From Pleodorina starrii (Eukaryota > Chlorophyta > Chlorophyceae > Chlamydomonadales > Volvocaceae), in contig BRXU01000021.1 in the NCBI GenBank assembly GCA_030267565.1, positions 1,458,501-1,522,500 on the forward strand: a stretch of 64,000 nucleotides of DNA. Direction: 5' to 3'. Numbering within the stretch: position 1 is the stretch's first letter; each line of letters starts with the position of its first letter. The notes beneath the pieces are model-generated. The model worked only from the letters and a program-made list of their open reading frames with translations, searched no databases and was not told the origin of the DNA. The translations under genes and the position numbers were made by a program. Positions 11,001 to 23,800 of the stretch are shown here, one piece after another.

Positions 11001-14000
11001 CGGACCCAGCGCCCCAGGCACCCCCACACACGGCTCAGCCAGGGCACACAGCCGCGAGTAGACCCGGTCCGCGTCGTGAGTGGGCCGGCCGTTGGGAGCC
11101 AGCCCCAGGAAGGGCATCAGGCACAGCGACACGGCGGCGGCGGCGGCGGCAGCGGCGGGTGCTGCTGCTGGGTGGTTGGGTCGCCAGCGGATCAAGGCGC
11201 CCGGCTCCAGGAGGGGTGGGCCCGGGAGGTGGGCGGCGCGGTGGTGCAGGGAGTCGATCGTGCCGCGGATGGCCTCCTGGGGGTTGTTAAGGCGGTTGGG
11301 GGCGGTTGGAGGGGCGGTTGGAGGCAGTTGGGGGCGGTTAGGGGCGGCGGTGTGGAGGGGTGGGGAGAGGTGGATGGTGGGGGACGCGGCTAGGGGCAGA
11401 AATACGCGGTTGGCGTGCGGGGGGTAGGAGGGTAGGGGGTAGGACCAGTGCACACCCGACCCGACCCGACCCGACCCACCAGCAGGCTCGCAAACTCGGT
11501 CTCCGCCTCCGCTGCGGCGATCGCCGCGTTCGCCGCCTCACCGGACCGCCCGCCCGCCGCCGCCATCGCCACCGCCACCGCCGCCTCCGCCGCCGGCGGC
11601 AGCCTCACGCCCCGCTGCTGCACTCGGGCCAACACGCTGCCGTACTGTCTCGCCGCCTCCGCCGCCTCGCCCCGCCGGGTGTTGGCGACGGCTGCGGCTG
11701 CACGGATGTCGTCGTTCCGCCGCTCGGCCTACACGCGCCCCACGGGCCCCGGGGTCCGGGGGGCAAATGGGACGTCAAGAGGGCCGCGGGAGGGGCCCCG
11801 GGAAGGGCGGGGTGGGAAGAATTTCGAATTCCCGATCCCGGGTAGGGAAGGGAAGGGAAAGGGGAAGGGGAAGGGAAGGGCAGTCGCTCTGTGGCGTCTT
11901 CAGTTGGTCCCCAGGGTTACGCCATCCCGGCCGGAGTCTCGCTGCTTCTCCAGCCCTCCCTTCCCTCCCTTCCCTCGCTCCCTCACCACCTTCGCGGGTG
12001 CTGCCCACCCACCCACTGCTCCCTCCCGCCCCCCTCGCGCTCCCCTGCCCCCGCGCAGAGACTCTCCTCGGACTATGTCCTGTAGCCCCCTCCCCCCCAC
12101 CCCACCCAATCCCCCCCCACCCCACCCCCCCCACCCACCTCCGCCTCCAGCCTCTGCTTCTTGGCCCTCAGCGCCGCACTGTCCCCGATAGACGAAACGT
12201 ACATCGTCCGAACCAGCAGCTCCATCACAACACCACCCGTCCCACCACCACCACCACCACCACCACCTCCTCCTCCTCCCTGCCCTCCCTCCATGGCCTC
12301 GTCGCCACCTGCCCCTCCGTCTCCACCTCCGCCTGCTGCCGCCGCTCCTCCGCCTCCTCCTCCTCCGCCTCCTGACCACAGCTGCAGCCACACCTGGTAG
12401 TCGGATCCGGCCGTCAGCCCCGCGGCCCCCAGGGGGGTGGCACCCAACCGGAAGGAGCCGTCCGCCGGGTCCACCTCACACCCAGACAACTCGATGACCT
12501 CGGGGGGGGCGGCGGAGGAGGAGGCGGCGGCCGCAGCGCCAGTGTTGGTGGTGGCGGTGCGGGCGGTGAGGAGCATTACGTGGCCGGGGGGCGGCGGGGA
12601 GGGGTTGCCCCACCTGCGCACAGGCCAGGCCAGCCCAGCCCAGCCGGGGGAGAAAGCGGCATGGGGGTGGGGGTGGGGGTGGGGGTGCGGGTCAAGCCGA
12701 GGGCGAGAGATGAGGGACTGGATGGGACTGGGTATGTGGGTAAGGTGAGGCAGGATGTGGCGGCATGGCCCCGCCTACCTGTTTGCCACACACCTCCCAC
12801 TCAACGCCCCCTATACGGTACACGCCCCTACACGGTACCTGTCCACCAGCTGTCCCGCCAGCGGCGGCAGCTGCTCCCCCCGCAGTGCCGCCACCCCCAG
12901 GATGAGGGCCCGGGTGCGGCCCTCGGGGGGCCCCAGCGCCGCCTCCGTGCCGGGGTCCAGGCGGATGGCGGCGGGCGGGGCGGGCAGCAGCTCCAGCTCC
13001 ATCACACGAAGAGGGGCCAGGCAGTGGTCGGGGGAGCTCACGACCCGTGGGTCTGTAGGTACCAGTACCAGGCAGCGACGGAAGTGGGGGGAGGGGGGTG
13101 GGTGCGTGGGGTGGGGTTGCGTGTGTGTGTGGGGGGGGGGGCGGTTGGAGGAGACCGGGTCCGGTCGGTTGAATTGGCAGCCCTCGCGGGGTGAGGGTGG
13201 GGGTGGGGGTGGGGTGTAGGGAAGGGGGCTGGGATCCGGGTTCCCAGGAAGTACGCACGGCACGGCAACAAACGTGCCCCCCCCGCCCCGATGGGCTCTC
13301 GCAGCATCCGGTCGCTGCGGATTGCGCCACCACCCACATCCCCATCCGCAGAAGCCAACCGGGTCTTCTCCACCCGCCGCCTCAGCGGGGCGGGGCGGCC
13401 GCTGCAACCTCCCCCCAACCCCCCCCCCCACCCCCACCCCCCACCCCCACCCCCGCCCGCCCGCGAGCGCAAGGCATCCACAGCGCTTTTGCACAGTCCC
13501 GCCCATATGCCGCCACGGTCCAGAGGGCGCCCCCTCCCCTTCCCTCTTTCCCCCGCGCGCCCTCCGCCTGCCTGCGCACCATCCAACCTCCCCCCGGTCC
13601 CCTCCACCCCCTCATCCCCTCACCCCGGTAAAACGCCCTGGCCCTGGCTGTCAACAAACGCAGCCAACCCCACCGCCCCTCCGGTAATTCTTACCCCCCA
13701 CTCCCCACCCACTCCCACCCCCCCACCCACCCCGGTACACCGCCATGAGTGTCCAGCGCACCCCCGCCCGGGTGGGCAGCGCCACTCGGCCCCGTGCCGC
13801 GTGGAAGTGCGGCCCGAGGTGCACCTCCCCCCGCCGCCAGCCCGACCGCGGCCGCAGCTCCGTCACCGGTTGCTCCGGGTCGTCCACATCGGTCAGGTCA
13901 CCATTGCCCAGGTTTACCTGGGGGGGAGGGGGAGGGGGTGAATGCAGTGGTGACATCCCGAGATGGCGGGCTGACAGGGAGGGTTAGGGAGTGATATGCT

Positions 14001-17000
14001 CCTATATAAAAAATGAGTCACACACACAGACACACACACACGCACAGACAGACAAACGCCCTCCCTCTCACCACTCGTGCGTAGTGCAGCCTCAGCGGCG
14101 CCAGCTCCTCCACCTCCAGCTTCATACCATCCGCGCTGTGCACCACCACACGGAAGGAAGGCAGACGCGGGAAACAACCGCCGCTGCCGCTCCCGCTCCC
14201 GCTCCCGTCCTCGTCCTCGTCGTCCTCATCGTCTTCGTCGCCGTGTTGTTGTGATGACCCGTGGGTCGGTGGGGGGTCGTCATTGGTGAGGGTGAGGCTC
14301 AGCGGGTGGCCCCTGGCGGGGCGCTGCACCCCGGGTGGCCACACCAGCTCCAGGGGGTCCACCGGGTACCTGCGGGGGGGAGGGGAACCACCGGGGGGGG
14401 GGGGGGGAATTGACGATTTGACAATTTGACGATTTAGGATTGAGGATTGACGCCCCGACGGAACGTCAATCGTCACTTCGTCAGTCGTCACAACAAACTG
14501 AGAAACGTGAAACGGTAGGGGAGATACCGGGCTGGACAAATCTCCCCCCGGAGCGCATCCCCAGCCCCAACCCCCGCCCTCACCCCCCCCCCCAACCCCA
14601 TACCCCGCACCTGCCCCTCTTCACCGCCAGGTACACACACAGCGGCTCCGCGTGCGCAAAGTTGGTCGAGGTGGGTCTCAGCAGCAGCAGCTGCGGCTCC
14701 GCCAGCCAGTGGGAGCCGCTGCCCACCGCCACACGCAGGGTCGCCACACCACGACGCACCGCCACCACCTCGGACACAACCCGAGGGACAGCCTCCCCCT
14801 CCACACCCGGTGAGGAGGCCCCCGCCGGCTGCTGCTGCTGCTGCTGCCGCTGCCGCTGCTGGCTGCCGGGATCTGCTGCTGTTGCAGCGGGTAGTGCCAG
14901 GTAGTTGAGCTCCAGGGCACCGTCCTCTGCCACCAGACAGTCCTGACTGTCCTGGAGAGTGGGAGGGAGGGGGAGGGAGGTGTGTTGCGAGGGAGGTGTG
15001 TTGCGAGGGAGGGAGGGAGGGAGGGGGCTGTGTGCATGCATGTGAGGGGGAGGGCGGGCCGCAGCTGCCAATTACTTGTTTTGCAAGTACGGTAACCGCT
15101 GCCGTTGTTTTGTTTTCGTGCACACGTTTTTGCCCACGGTTGGCGGTGGGGAGGGCGGGGTCCGGGTACCCGGAGGGAGCCGACGGCTCGCGGCGGACGG
15201 AACAGTCTTTCGGGGGCCGGACGGCGGTCCCTTTCCCCCCCCCCCCCGCGCCCCCAGTCTTCTTTGCAGCTGCCGCAGCCGCAGCCGCAGTCACAGCCGC
15301 CACCGTAGCCGCTCCGTTGCCCTCAGCCCCCCTGAAAGCCCCCTCCCCATCCCGCTGCTCGCCTGGCCCTGGCTGCCCCCTCGCAGTTCGCCCCTGCCTT
15401 CGCTACATCCCCCTCCCTCCCCCTCCCTCTCCCTCCCTCCCTCCCTCACCCCCAGCCGTATCTCCGCCCTCAGCCCCGTCAGCTCCACCACCTCCACCAG
15501 GTACATCCGGTGGCAGGAGAGCGGGGCGGGCAGCAAGGAGGAGGAGGAGGGGTCGCGAGGAGGGTGATCGGGCAGCACCTGGGCCTGGGCGGGCAGCGAG
15601 TGGGGTGGGGGTGGGTGAAGGGGGTAGGGGGGTGGGGGGGCAGATAGGGAGGGACCGGGGAGGAAAGCTCCCAAAGCTCCTCTCTTCCTCTGTAGCGAGT
15701 AGTGTTGTCTTCAAACCGACGCATGAGGAGGTTGGCAGGGTAGGGGCGACCAAAGCCACTTCAAACGACTCTTCATCCGGCCCTCCCCCCAGCCCTCCCC
15801 CCAGCCCTCCCTGCAGCGGCTTCTTCCGCACCGGCGCAGCCCCTTCACAGTATCACTAGATCAAGGGGCTGCATATCGCTCGCTGGAGAGCCAAACCAAA
15901 CCAGCATTGACTAGCTGGTTTTATCGCTCGACACTCTCAAAAAACAATAATAAACCCGTCCCCCGTCCCCCGTCCCCCGCCCCCCGCAGCCCCTTCCCCC
16001 CTGCAGCCCCTTCTTCTCCCCCTCACATGCAGCCCCTGCGGCTCCATCACCCGCAGCTGGTAGCCGTCAGCCGCCAGAGGGCCGTGCTTGAACTGCAGGG
16101 CTAGGACCAGGTGCAGCGGAGGAAGGAGGGGCAGCGAGGAAGAGGAGGAGGACGGCCCGGAGGACCGCCCCGCGCCGCTGCCTCCCGCGCCCCCGCCCGC
16201 GGCTGCTGCCTCCGCCGCCGCCGCGTCGAGGGCCTCGGGCGGTGGGTCGAACCGGAGGACCAGAGTCGCGGCGCCCGGCGGGTGAACCAACTTGACCTGT
16301 GGGTTCCAAATCCGGATCCAGATCCGGATTCGGATGTCCCGGAGCGGCAGGGTGGGGTTGGGGGTGGGGGTGGGGATGTCAGGACAGGCGGTGGGGGGGG
16401 GGTTGAAGAGTGAATTGGGGAGGGGGGGAGAAAAGGGGAAGGATAGAGCGCGGGGGGGTGGAGGGGGACACGCAAAGTGTGCGTGGGGGAAGAGGGTGGT
16501 GCGAGCAAGGGAGTGTGCAGGGGGTTGTCGGGAAGGGCGCGACAGCTGGTAGGTTGCATGTGACCCGGGGGGGTTATCCATGTATAGGCCGGAGCCCCGG
16601 GGGGGCGGCGGGGGCGGGACAACGACGCACTGCATGGGAGCAACCGTCCACCCACCCACCCACCCACCCATCCCCAATTCACCCAATCCACCCAATCCAC
16701 CCACCCACCCACCCACTCGCTCACCTGGAAGGAGCACACTGGAAGCCGCGGCAGCTGCACACCGCCTCTACCACCACCACTACCACCGCTGCCTCCATCA
16801 TCGCCTCCTCCCGCCTCCGCCTCCGTCGGCCAGGTCCATTCGCTGATCTCACACGGCACGAACCCGCCGCCGCCGGGCCGCCGGGACCCGCGGCCCCGGT
16901 CGCGGCTTCCCCCGCCGCCGCCGCCGCCGCCGCCGCCACCTCGGGATCCTCCCGCCGCCGCCGCCGCCGCCTCCAGTGCCGCCGCCGCATCGTCCGCTGG

Positions 17001-17843
17001 TTCCAAGTGTGCGGTGGTGTGTGTCTCCAGGAGGCGGGCCAGGGGGGCGGGGAGGGGCAGCGGGAGACCCAGTGGGTCCACCGCCACCAGCGGGACGCGC
17101 AGCGACTGGCCTGGGGGCGTGTGTGTATGTGTGTATTATTGGGGGGGAGGAGGGGTTAGGGTTAGGGAGGGAGGGCGGGAGGGATGGAGGGAGGGGTAAC
17201 AGAAAACGGCCCGGGGCGAGGGAACGCAACGCAGTTACCTGGGATATTACCTGAGGATTCCCTGATATCTCCAGCAGAAAGAAAGCGAGCGCGCGGCCGC
17301 GGAGGGAGGAGTGTGGCAGAGAGCGTAAGTGTGTGGTGGGGGATGGGGGTGCGTGGCGAGGGTGGGGAGGAGGAGGAGGGTGCGGGAAGCCGTCGTCAGG
17401 TGGCGCTGGCTGAGGCTGAGGCTGATGCGGGCGGGCGTAAGCCCAGGGTCAGGCCGAGTGACACACCGGGGGGGGAGAGAGGATGGATGACGTGTATGCG
17501 TCGTACAGGTGATGTGAAGTAGAGCAGTTCACCCACCAGGGAAGGTCCCGGGGGGGGGGGGTTGAGGAGCGGGAGTTAGGGAGTGCCGTGAAGTGCGGTC
17601 AGGGTACTGGTGTTGCAGCAGTGCAGCAACCAATCAATCAATCAGCCCTCATGTACTGAGATGAGAGAATTCGAGCTGCCTCCTTTTGGGGTTTGTGTGC
17701 GAGAGAATTCGAGCTGCCTCCGCCCTCAAGCAGCGAACCGAACCGAACCGAACCGAACCGCACAGCAGCGTATGTAAAATCGGAAAAGAAGACGGAAAAG
17801 GAAAAGGAGCACGACTATTACGACGACGACGACGACGACTATT

Positions 17844-17884
<41 letters not shown>

Positions 17885-20800
17885 ACGACAAAAGCACTCA
17901 CCCGCCTGCACCTCGATGCACTGCCCAGTCAGACAGAAGCCCCGAGCCAACAGCGCCGCCGCATCCACCACTGCCGCCGCCGCCGCTGCACTTCCCCTCC
18001 CCGCCCCTCCCCGCTGCACCAATTGCAACAGCAGCTCAGGAGGCTCCTGAGGCTGAGGCTGCGACCCGAATTGGCCTGCCGCCCCGGAGGCGCCGCCCCG
18101 CGCCGCCGCGCGCGCGCGGCCGCCGCCTGCGGCGGCGGCGGCCGCCGACGGCGGCGGCGTCGACCTTGCCCCCGTCGCCCCGCCGGCCGGCTCCGCCGCC
18201 GGCGGCGGCGCCGGTGGCAGCTGCAGCAGCCCCTCCGCCGCCACCGCTGCCGCTGGCGCCGCAGTGGGCTGCGGCCAGGGTGTCACTGCGCGGCGGTTGA
18301 GGAGCAGGTCGCAGCTGACGGGGCCGAGCCGCCAGTCCGAGACGTGTGCGTCCTGCGGGTTGGGGTTGAAGGGGGTTGATGGGAGGGGGTGCGGGGGGGT
18401 TCATGGGGGGTTTGCATTCCTTTCGCAGTTCGTTAACACCATTAGGTACACTGGCTGCCGACATGCGGGCCGAGAGGACAGGTGGCTTCCTTACACGCGG
18501 GCTGGGGTCGACCACCGCCAGCAGCCTGGGCAGGGCCGCGCGGCCCACCGCAACGACACACCGCTGCAAACCCGCACGGGAGCGGTGGCGGCTCTGCGAA
18601 CCGCGCCGCCACCCACCGCCCCCCACCCACCCGCCTCCCGACGCGGCCCAAGCGCCCAACTCAGCATGGCCGCCCCCAACCTGCCAGTACGGCAACACCG
18701 CGTGACTTGCCGCCCAGGTCCCAGCCTGTCAGCAAGCTTTTGGCGCCACCCTCCCCCCAAAACCATAAAAACTTGTGGAGCTCCCGGTTGAAGTTACGTC
18801 GCACTGCAAGCCCCCCCATCCCCATCCCCCCACTCCCCCACTCCCCCACTCCCCCACTCCCCCACCCCCATCCCTACCTCCCTCCCTACCTGCCGAACGT
18901 AAAACGTGCCATAGCAGAACGCAGCCGCCGCCGCCGCGGCCGCCCGGGCCGCGCCGCCTCCGCCTCCGGTCGCCTCCGCGTCGCGCACGTGCACCGCTAC
19001 GGTGCGGCTGAGCGCCCCGGCGGTGGCCCCAGCGGTGGCCCCGGCGGCAGTGGTTGTTGTTGTGTTGAAGTCAGTGGTCAGGAACTCCAGCTCGGGGAGC
19101 TCCAGGCGGCCCTCGTGGAAGCGAAGGGTGTGGCGCGAGGCGAAGGCCTCCCGGGAGCCGATAAAGATCTGCCGAGGGGTGTGTGGGGTGCGGGGGGGGG
19201 TAAGGGTAGGGGGTGGGGGCAGGGGGTGGGGGGTAGGGGGCTGAGAGGGGAATGGCGGGCGGAAGGGAAGGGAGAGCGACATTCGTCGTTGGACCTGATT
19301 GCAGCCCCTCCTCCACCAGCCCGTTGCTCGATAGGCCCCGGAGCCAGGTGACGAGGAGGAACACAGCGCAGCGAGCACCGGAAACCCACTCCGACCCGCC
19401 CCCGCCCGACCCGACCCGACACATCACCGCGGTTCCGTCTTTACCAACACCCCACCCACCCACCCACCCTCCCACCCTCCAACCCACCCATCCGTTCCAT
19501 CGCCGCGATCCCATGTTTTAATATAACCACCCACCCCACCCCACCCCACCCAAACCCACCGGCCCACCAAAAGCCCACCCCACCCCAACCCAGCACCCAG
19601 CACCCACCCACCACCCCACCCCACCCACCCGCACATCCGCCGACATCGCAATGTCCACCTCGTCCACCTCATCGTCCGAAAGCGACAGCCGCAACCCGCC
19701 CAGCCGCAGCTGACCCGGCGCCAGCACGAAACACTGCTCGTACAGTACGGCAGGCGACACGAGCGCCTCCCGCGCCGCCGCCAGAGCCCCCTCCCGGTCG
19801 CGCAGCAGTGCCCCACTGGGGCGCAGAAACAGCTCCCGGGGACCCACACTCGTGTACTCGATGCGCCGCTGCGGGTTGGGGGTCGGGGTTGGGGGTTGGG
19901 GGTTGGGGGTTGGGTTGGGTTGGGTTGGGTTGGGTTGGGTTGGGTTGGGTTGGGTTGGGTGGGGAGATGTCATCATTGGGAGTGGGAGTGGGGAGGGAGT
20001 GCGGTGGGAGTTGAACTGGTGGGAGTGGCATTTGGGATTGGGACTGGGACTGGGATTTGAGGCGTGGATGTGGAGCGAGGTGGGGTGGGTTCGTTGGGCG
20101 TCAAGGGCGCAAGCAGACCTCTTATCGGTTGGGGGGTATAGGCCGGAGCCCGTCAGGCCCGTCAGGCCCCCCACACCCGTCAGGCCCCCCAGGTTCCGCC
20201 CCACCTCGAACGCCGCCTCCAGGAGCGTCTTCCCCTCCTCTCCCTCCTCTTTGTCCAGTGGGGCCTCCAGGTCCGCCCAGCTCAGCTCCCGCTGCTTGCG
20301 CCTCCGGGTGCCGTCCAACACATAGTCGCGGACGTAGCGGGAGGGGGAGGGCCGGGAGCCGCGGGCGGGACGACGGCGGTCTGATGTCCCCGCCCCCGCC
20401 CCCGCGGCCGCCCCCGCGGCCGCGGTCTCGGCTGCAGGTCCGTCGGGTTCGTCATCCGCGTCCTCCACGCCAAGGACCATCTGGGGGCGAGGGAGGAGTG
20501 AGGGAGGGGAGTCAGGGAGTGATATGGGCGGGGAGATACAGTAGGGCGGCGGGGCAGAGACAGGGGGCGGGGAAGGACCATGTCCGAATGACGGAACGAC
20601 GGCCCCGACCAACCTGGTACCAAAGGCAGACGCTGCAGGGCGGCGTGTGTGTGTGTGAGGGAGGAGCGTGCGGCGTGGTCGACCGCTCGCGCCCAATACA
20701 TCATTGCACGCTTCCGAGCAAGGAAGCCTGCCCCGCCCCGCCCCCGCCACGTCCTTCCGTACCTTGCGCACGAGGAAGTAGGCGGTGTGCTGCGCCGCTG

Positions 20801-23800
20801 GGCGCTTGCCCCCGCCTCCTCCCCCCGCTCCTCCACCACCTCCGCCTCCGCCTCCCCCCGCTGCCCCGTACTCCAGCAGGGCAATGGTGAGGGTGCCCAT
20901 CTCCCCGGGTAGTCCGGTGGCCCTTATCATGGAGCCGGACAGAGTCAGGAAGTTACCGGAGGAGTCCATGGGGATTGCTGGGAGGATAGGGGGGGGGGGA
21001 AGCGGGGGGGGGGGGGTCGGGAAGAGGGGGGGGGGGTCGGGAAGGGGGGGGGGTCGGGAAGAGGGGGGTGGCCGGGAAGAGGGGGGTGGCCGGGAAGAGG
21101 GGGGTGGCCGGGAAGGGGGGGGGGCCGGGAAGAGGGGGGGGCCGGGAAGAGGGGGGGCCGGGAAGGGGGCCCGGGAAGGGGGGGTTATCCACGTATAGGG
21201 GGGTGGGGTGGGGTTGGGGGTAGGATATTGAGTGCATTGCATGGTTGGAAAGGGAGGGAGAGGGTACAGATTGGCAAGGAGAGGGGGAGGGGGCGGGGAG
21301 GAGGTAAGGAGGAGGGGTGGGTGGGTGGTTTGGGCTGTGTCCCGCAACCAGACGTGTGCTGTAGACACTCTACAAGTCGGCAGACACAGACACAGATACA
21401 GACACAGTCACACACACACAGTCACACACACAGACACGCCCCACCACCACCGCGTCCTGCCACACTCGTATCTCAGGCAAGACATCTCAAATAAGCCGCC
21501 GCTGCGTGACCCACCCCCACCCGCACCCCCCCACCTGCAGCCTCCACGAACTCACAGCGAGCTCCCCCCGCCCGCCCTCCAGCACCGGTGCCGCCACCCG
21601 CAACCACCTGCCTGCGGATCATGAACTGGGGTTCGGGGGGCCCGGGGGGGAGGGGGAGGGGGATAGGGGGGGGACGGGAGGGAAAGACGGGAAGGCAGGA
21701 ACTGAAATGCGGCAACGGAAGGTGTTAAGTTTTTAAGTGAAGGGTGTGATGCGTCGCCGCCTGGGGTCCCTGCTGCAGACGGGCGGCAAACAGCCCTCCT
21801 AGACAGATCCTGACAGATACTCTCAGCACTTCTGACCCAGGAGTATCTCTGGCCGTAGATACTCGGCAAAATAAGATAGCCACCCTGGATACAGGTGCTG
21901 CACAGACGGCGAGGACTTGGGAGGCGGGTGAAGGTGGATGGCTGGAGGCGGGAGAGGGGGCAAGGGGGGGCCGCCGGGGTGCAGATGCCAAGGAGGAGGA
22001 GGAGGAGGAGGAGGAGGAGGAGGAGGGGGAGGACGACGAGGAGGAGGCGGAGGCGGAGGAGGAGGCGAGACGAGTCGAGATCTCAAGGAGGGGAAGGGAG
22101 GGAAAGCAGTCGAGATTGGACAGGGTAAGGCGGAGGCGGAGGCGATGACCCACGGGTCCATGGGCCCATGCATGCGGACCTGGAGGCCGGGGGCCAGTAA
22201 GGCCAGCCAGGCTACACATAGAGGAGGGGGCACGGCGGGCCGACTGAGACAACACCGCCGACACCACCGCCAACAGCCACACCTCGCCACCCATCCCGCA
22301 CACCCCACCCACCCACCCTCCTCCCGCCCAGCCAGCCGGCCAGCCGGCCAGCCTACCACCCCCACCCCGTCCATCCATCCATCCAGCCAGTCCGTCAACC
22401 TCCTCTCTCCCCCCCCCGTTCCTCCGGCCATCCATTCCGGGGTCAGCCCCAGCCCCCAGCCACCAGCCAGGGGCGGGTGCACCCACCGGCAGCCCCCGCG
22501 CGTCCCCCAGCTTGGCGCATCTGAGCTCCAGCTTGGGCCGGGGTGACCCATGGGTCAGGTAGAAGGGGTTCCTGTGGGCGTCCACCAGCCGCACGTCCAA
22601 ATTGTTGTCGCACTCGGCGCCCTTGCTCAGCTGCCAGGAAGGGGGGGGGGAGGCGGGGTTGGGGTGAGGGTGGGCGGGAAGGGCGGTGGGGGGGGTTTCA
22701 GGGGGAGAGCGGTTTCAGGAGGGTTCGGGGGTATTTAGGGTGCCAGGAGCCCAGCTTTTCCCGTCAAGACAACCACACACGAGCTCGCCCCTGGGCGACA
22801 ATGGGCGGGCGGGTGGGTAAGGGGGTGCCCGTCGACGCTGAGGCCCCGACCCCTACCGCGCCGCACCGCACCGCACCCGGCTCCGCCGCCGCAACACTCC
22901 CTTCACTACCACCCGCACCCCAGCACCTCCCTTCACTACCACCCGTCGCCGACCCCTCTCCGCTCTCCACGCCCCCGCCCCGCCGACACCCCAACACCCC
23001 GCGGGCCGCCGCCCCCCCCCCCCTTCGCTGCGGCATCTTTTCTCTCACCCCGCCCCCCAACGCCCCCGCCAGCTTGCCCACCCGGGCTGATCTCCCAGAC
23101 CTTCCTCCCTATCGCCCGTCCACCCCCACCCCACCCCCCTCTCCCCCCCCCGCCCTCTCTCCCTCCCCCCCCCCCCAGAGTCCGCGGCCCCCCCCAGCCT
23201 ACCACCAGCGGCTTATCCGGCGAGGCGCTGTTGAACCAGTTCCCGTTCTCCAGCTCAATCTTGGCCGGCGGACCGCTCACTAACACAAGCTCGCGAATGC
23301 CGCCGGCGCCGCCGGCGGCGCCGCCGTCAGCATCGGCGGCAGCAGCGCCTCCGCCGCCTCCGCCTGCGACCAGCAGCGGCGGTTGGTCCGCGGTGAGGAG
23401 CTGCAGACTCACCCGCAGTCGCACGTTGACGTTCGGGACGGTGGCCTGATTGACCAGGTCGAGGATTTTGTAGGGAAGGAAGGGGGAGGGGGGAGGGCGG
23501 TTGTCAAAGGGATGGCGATGAGAGAGGAGGTGAGAGAAGGAGAATGACCGCAGCCCGTAAGGGATCCAGGGCCAAACAAGGCCGAAGATGCCCGTGCGGG
23601 CCGGATGGGGCCGGGTGAGGCGGGTGAGGCGTCCCAGTTTTTCGCACAGCCACCACCCACCCACCCACCCACACGCCCGCCACCGCAGATCAACAGGCGC
23701 CACCGCAGCCCCGCCTCCTCACCTTGCCGGTGGCGCTCGTCCTCTGCCACAGCGCCAGCGGCTTCACCAGCAGCCCGCTGACGTAGAGCACCGTGTTGTT

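Noticed and set aside
17156..17170. TTAGGG pair suggesting telomeric sequence
   Set aside because: Only two units within a G-rich intron, and volvocine telomeres use TTTTAGGG.
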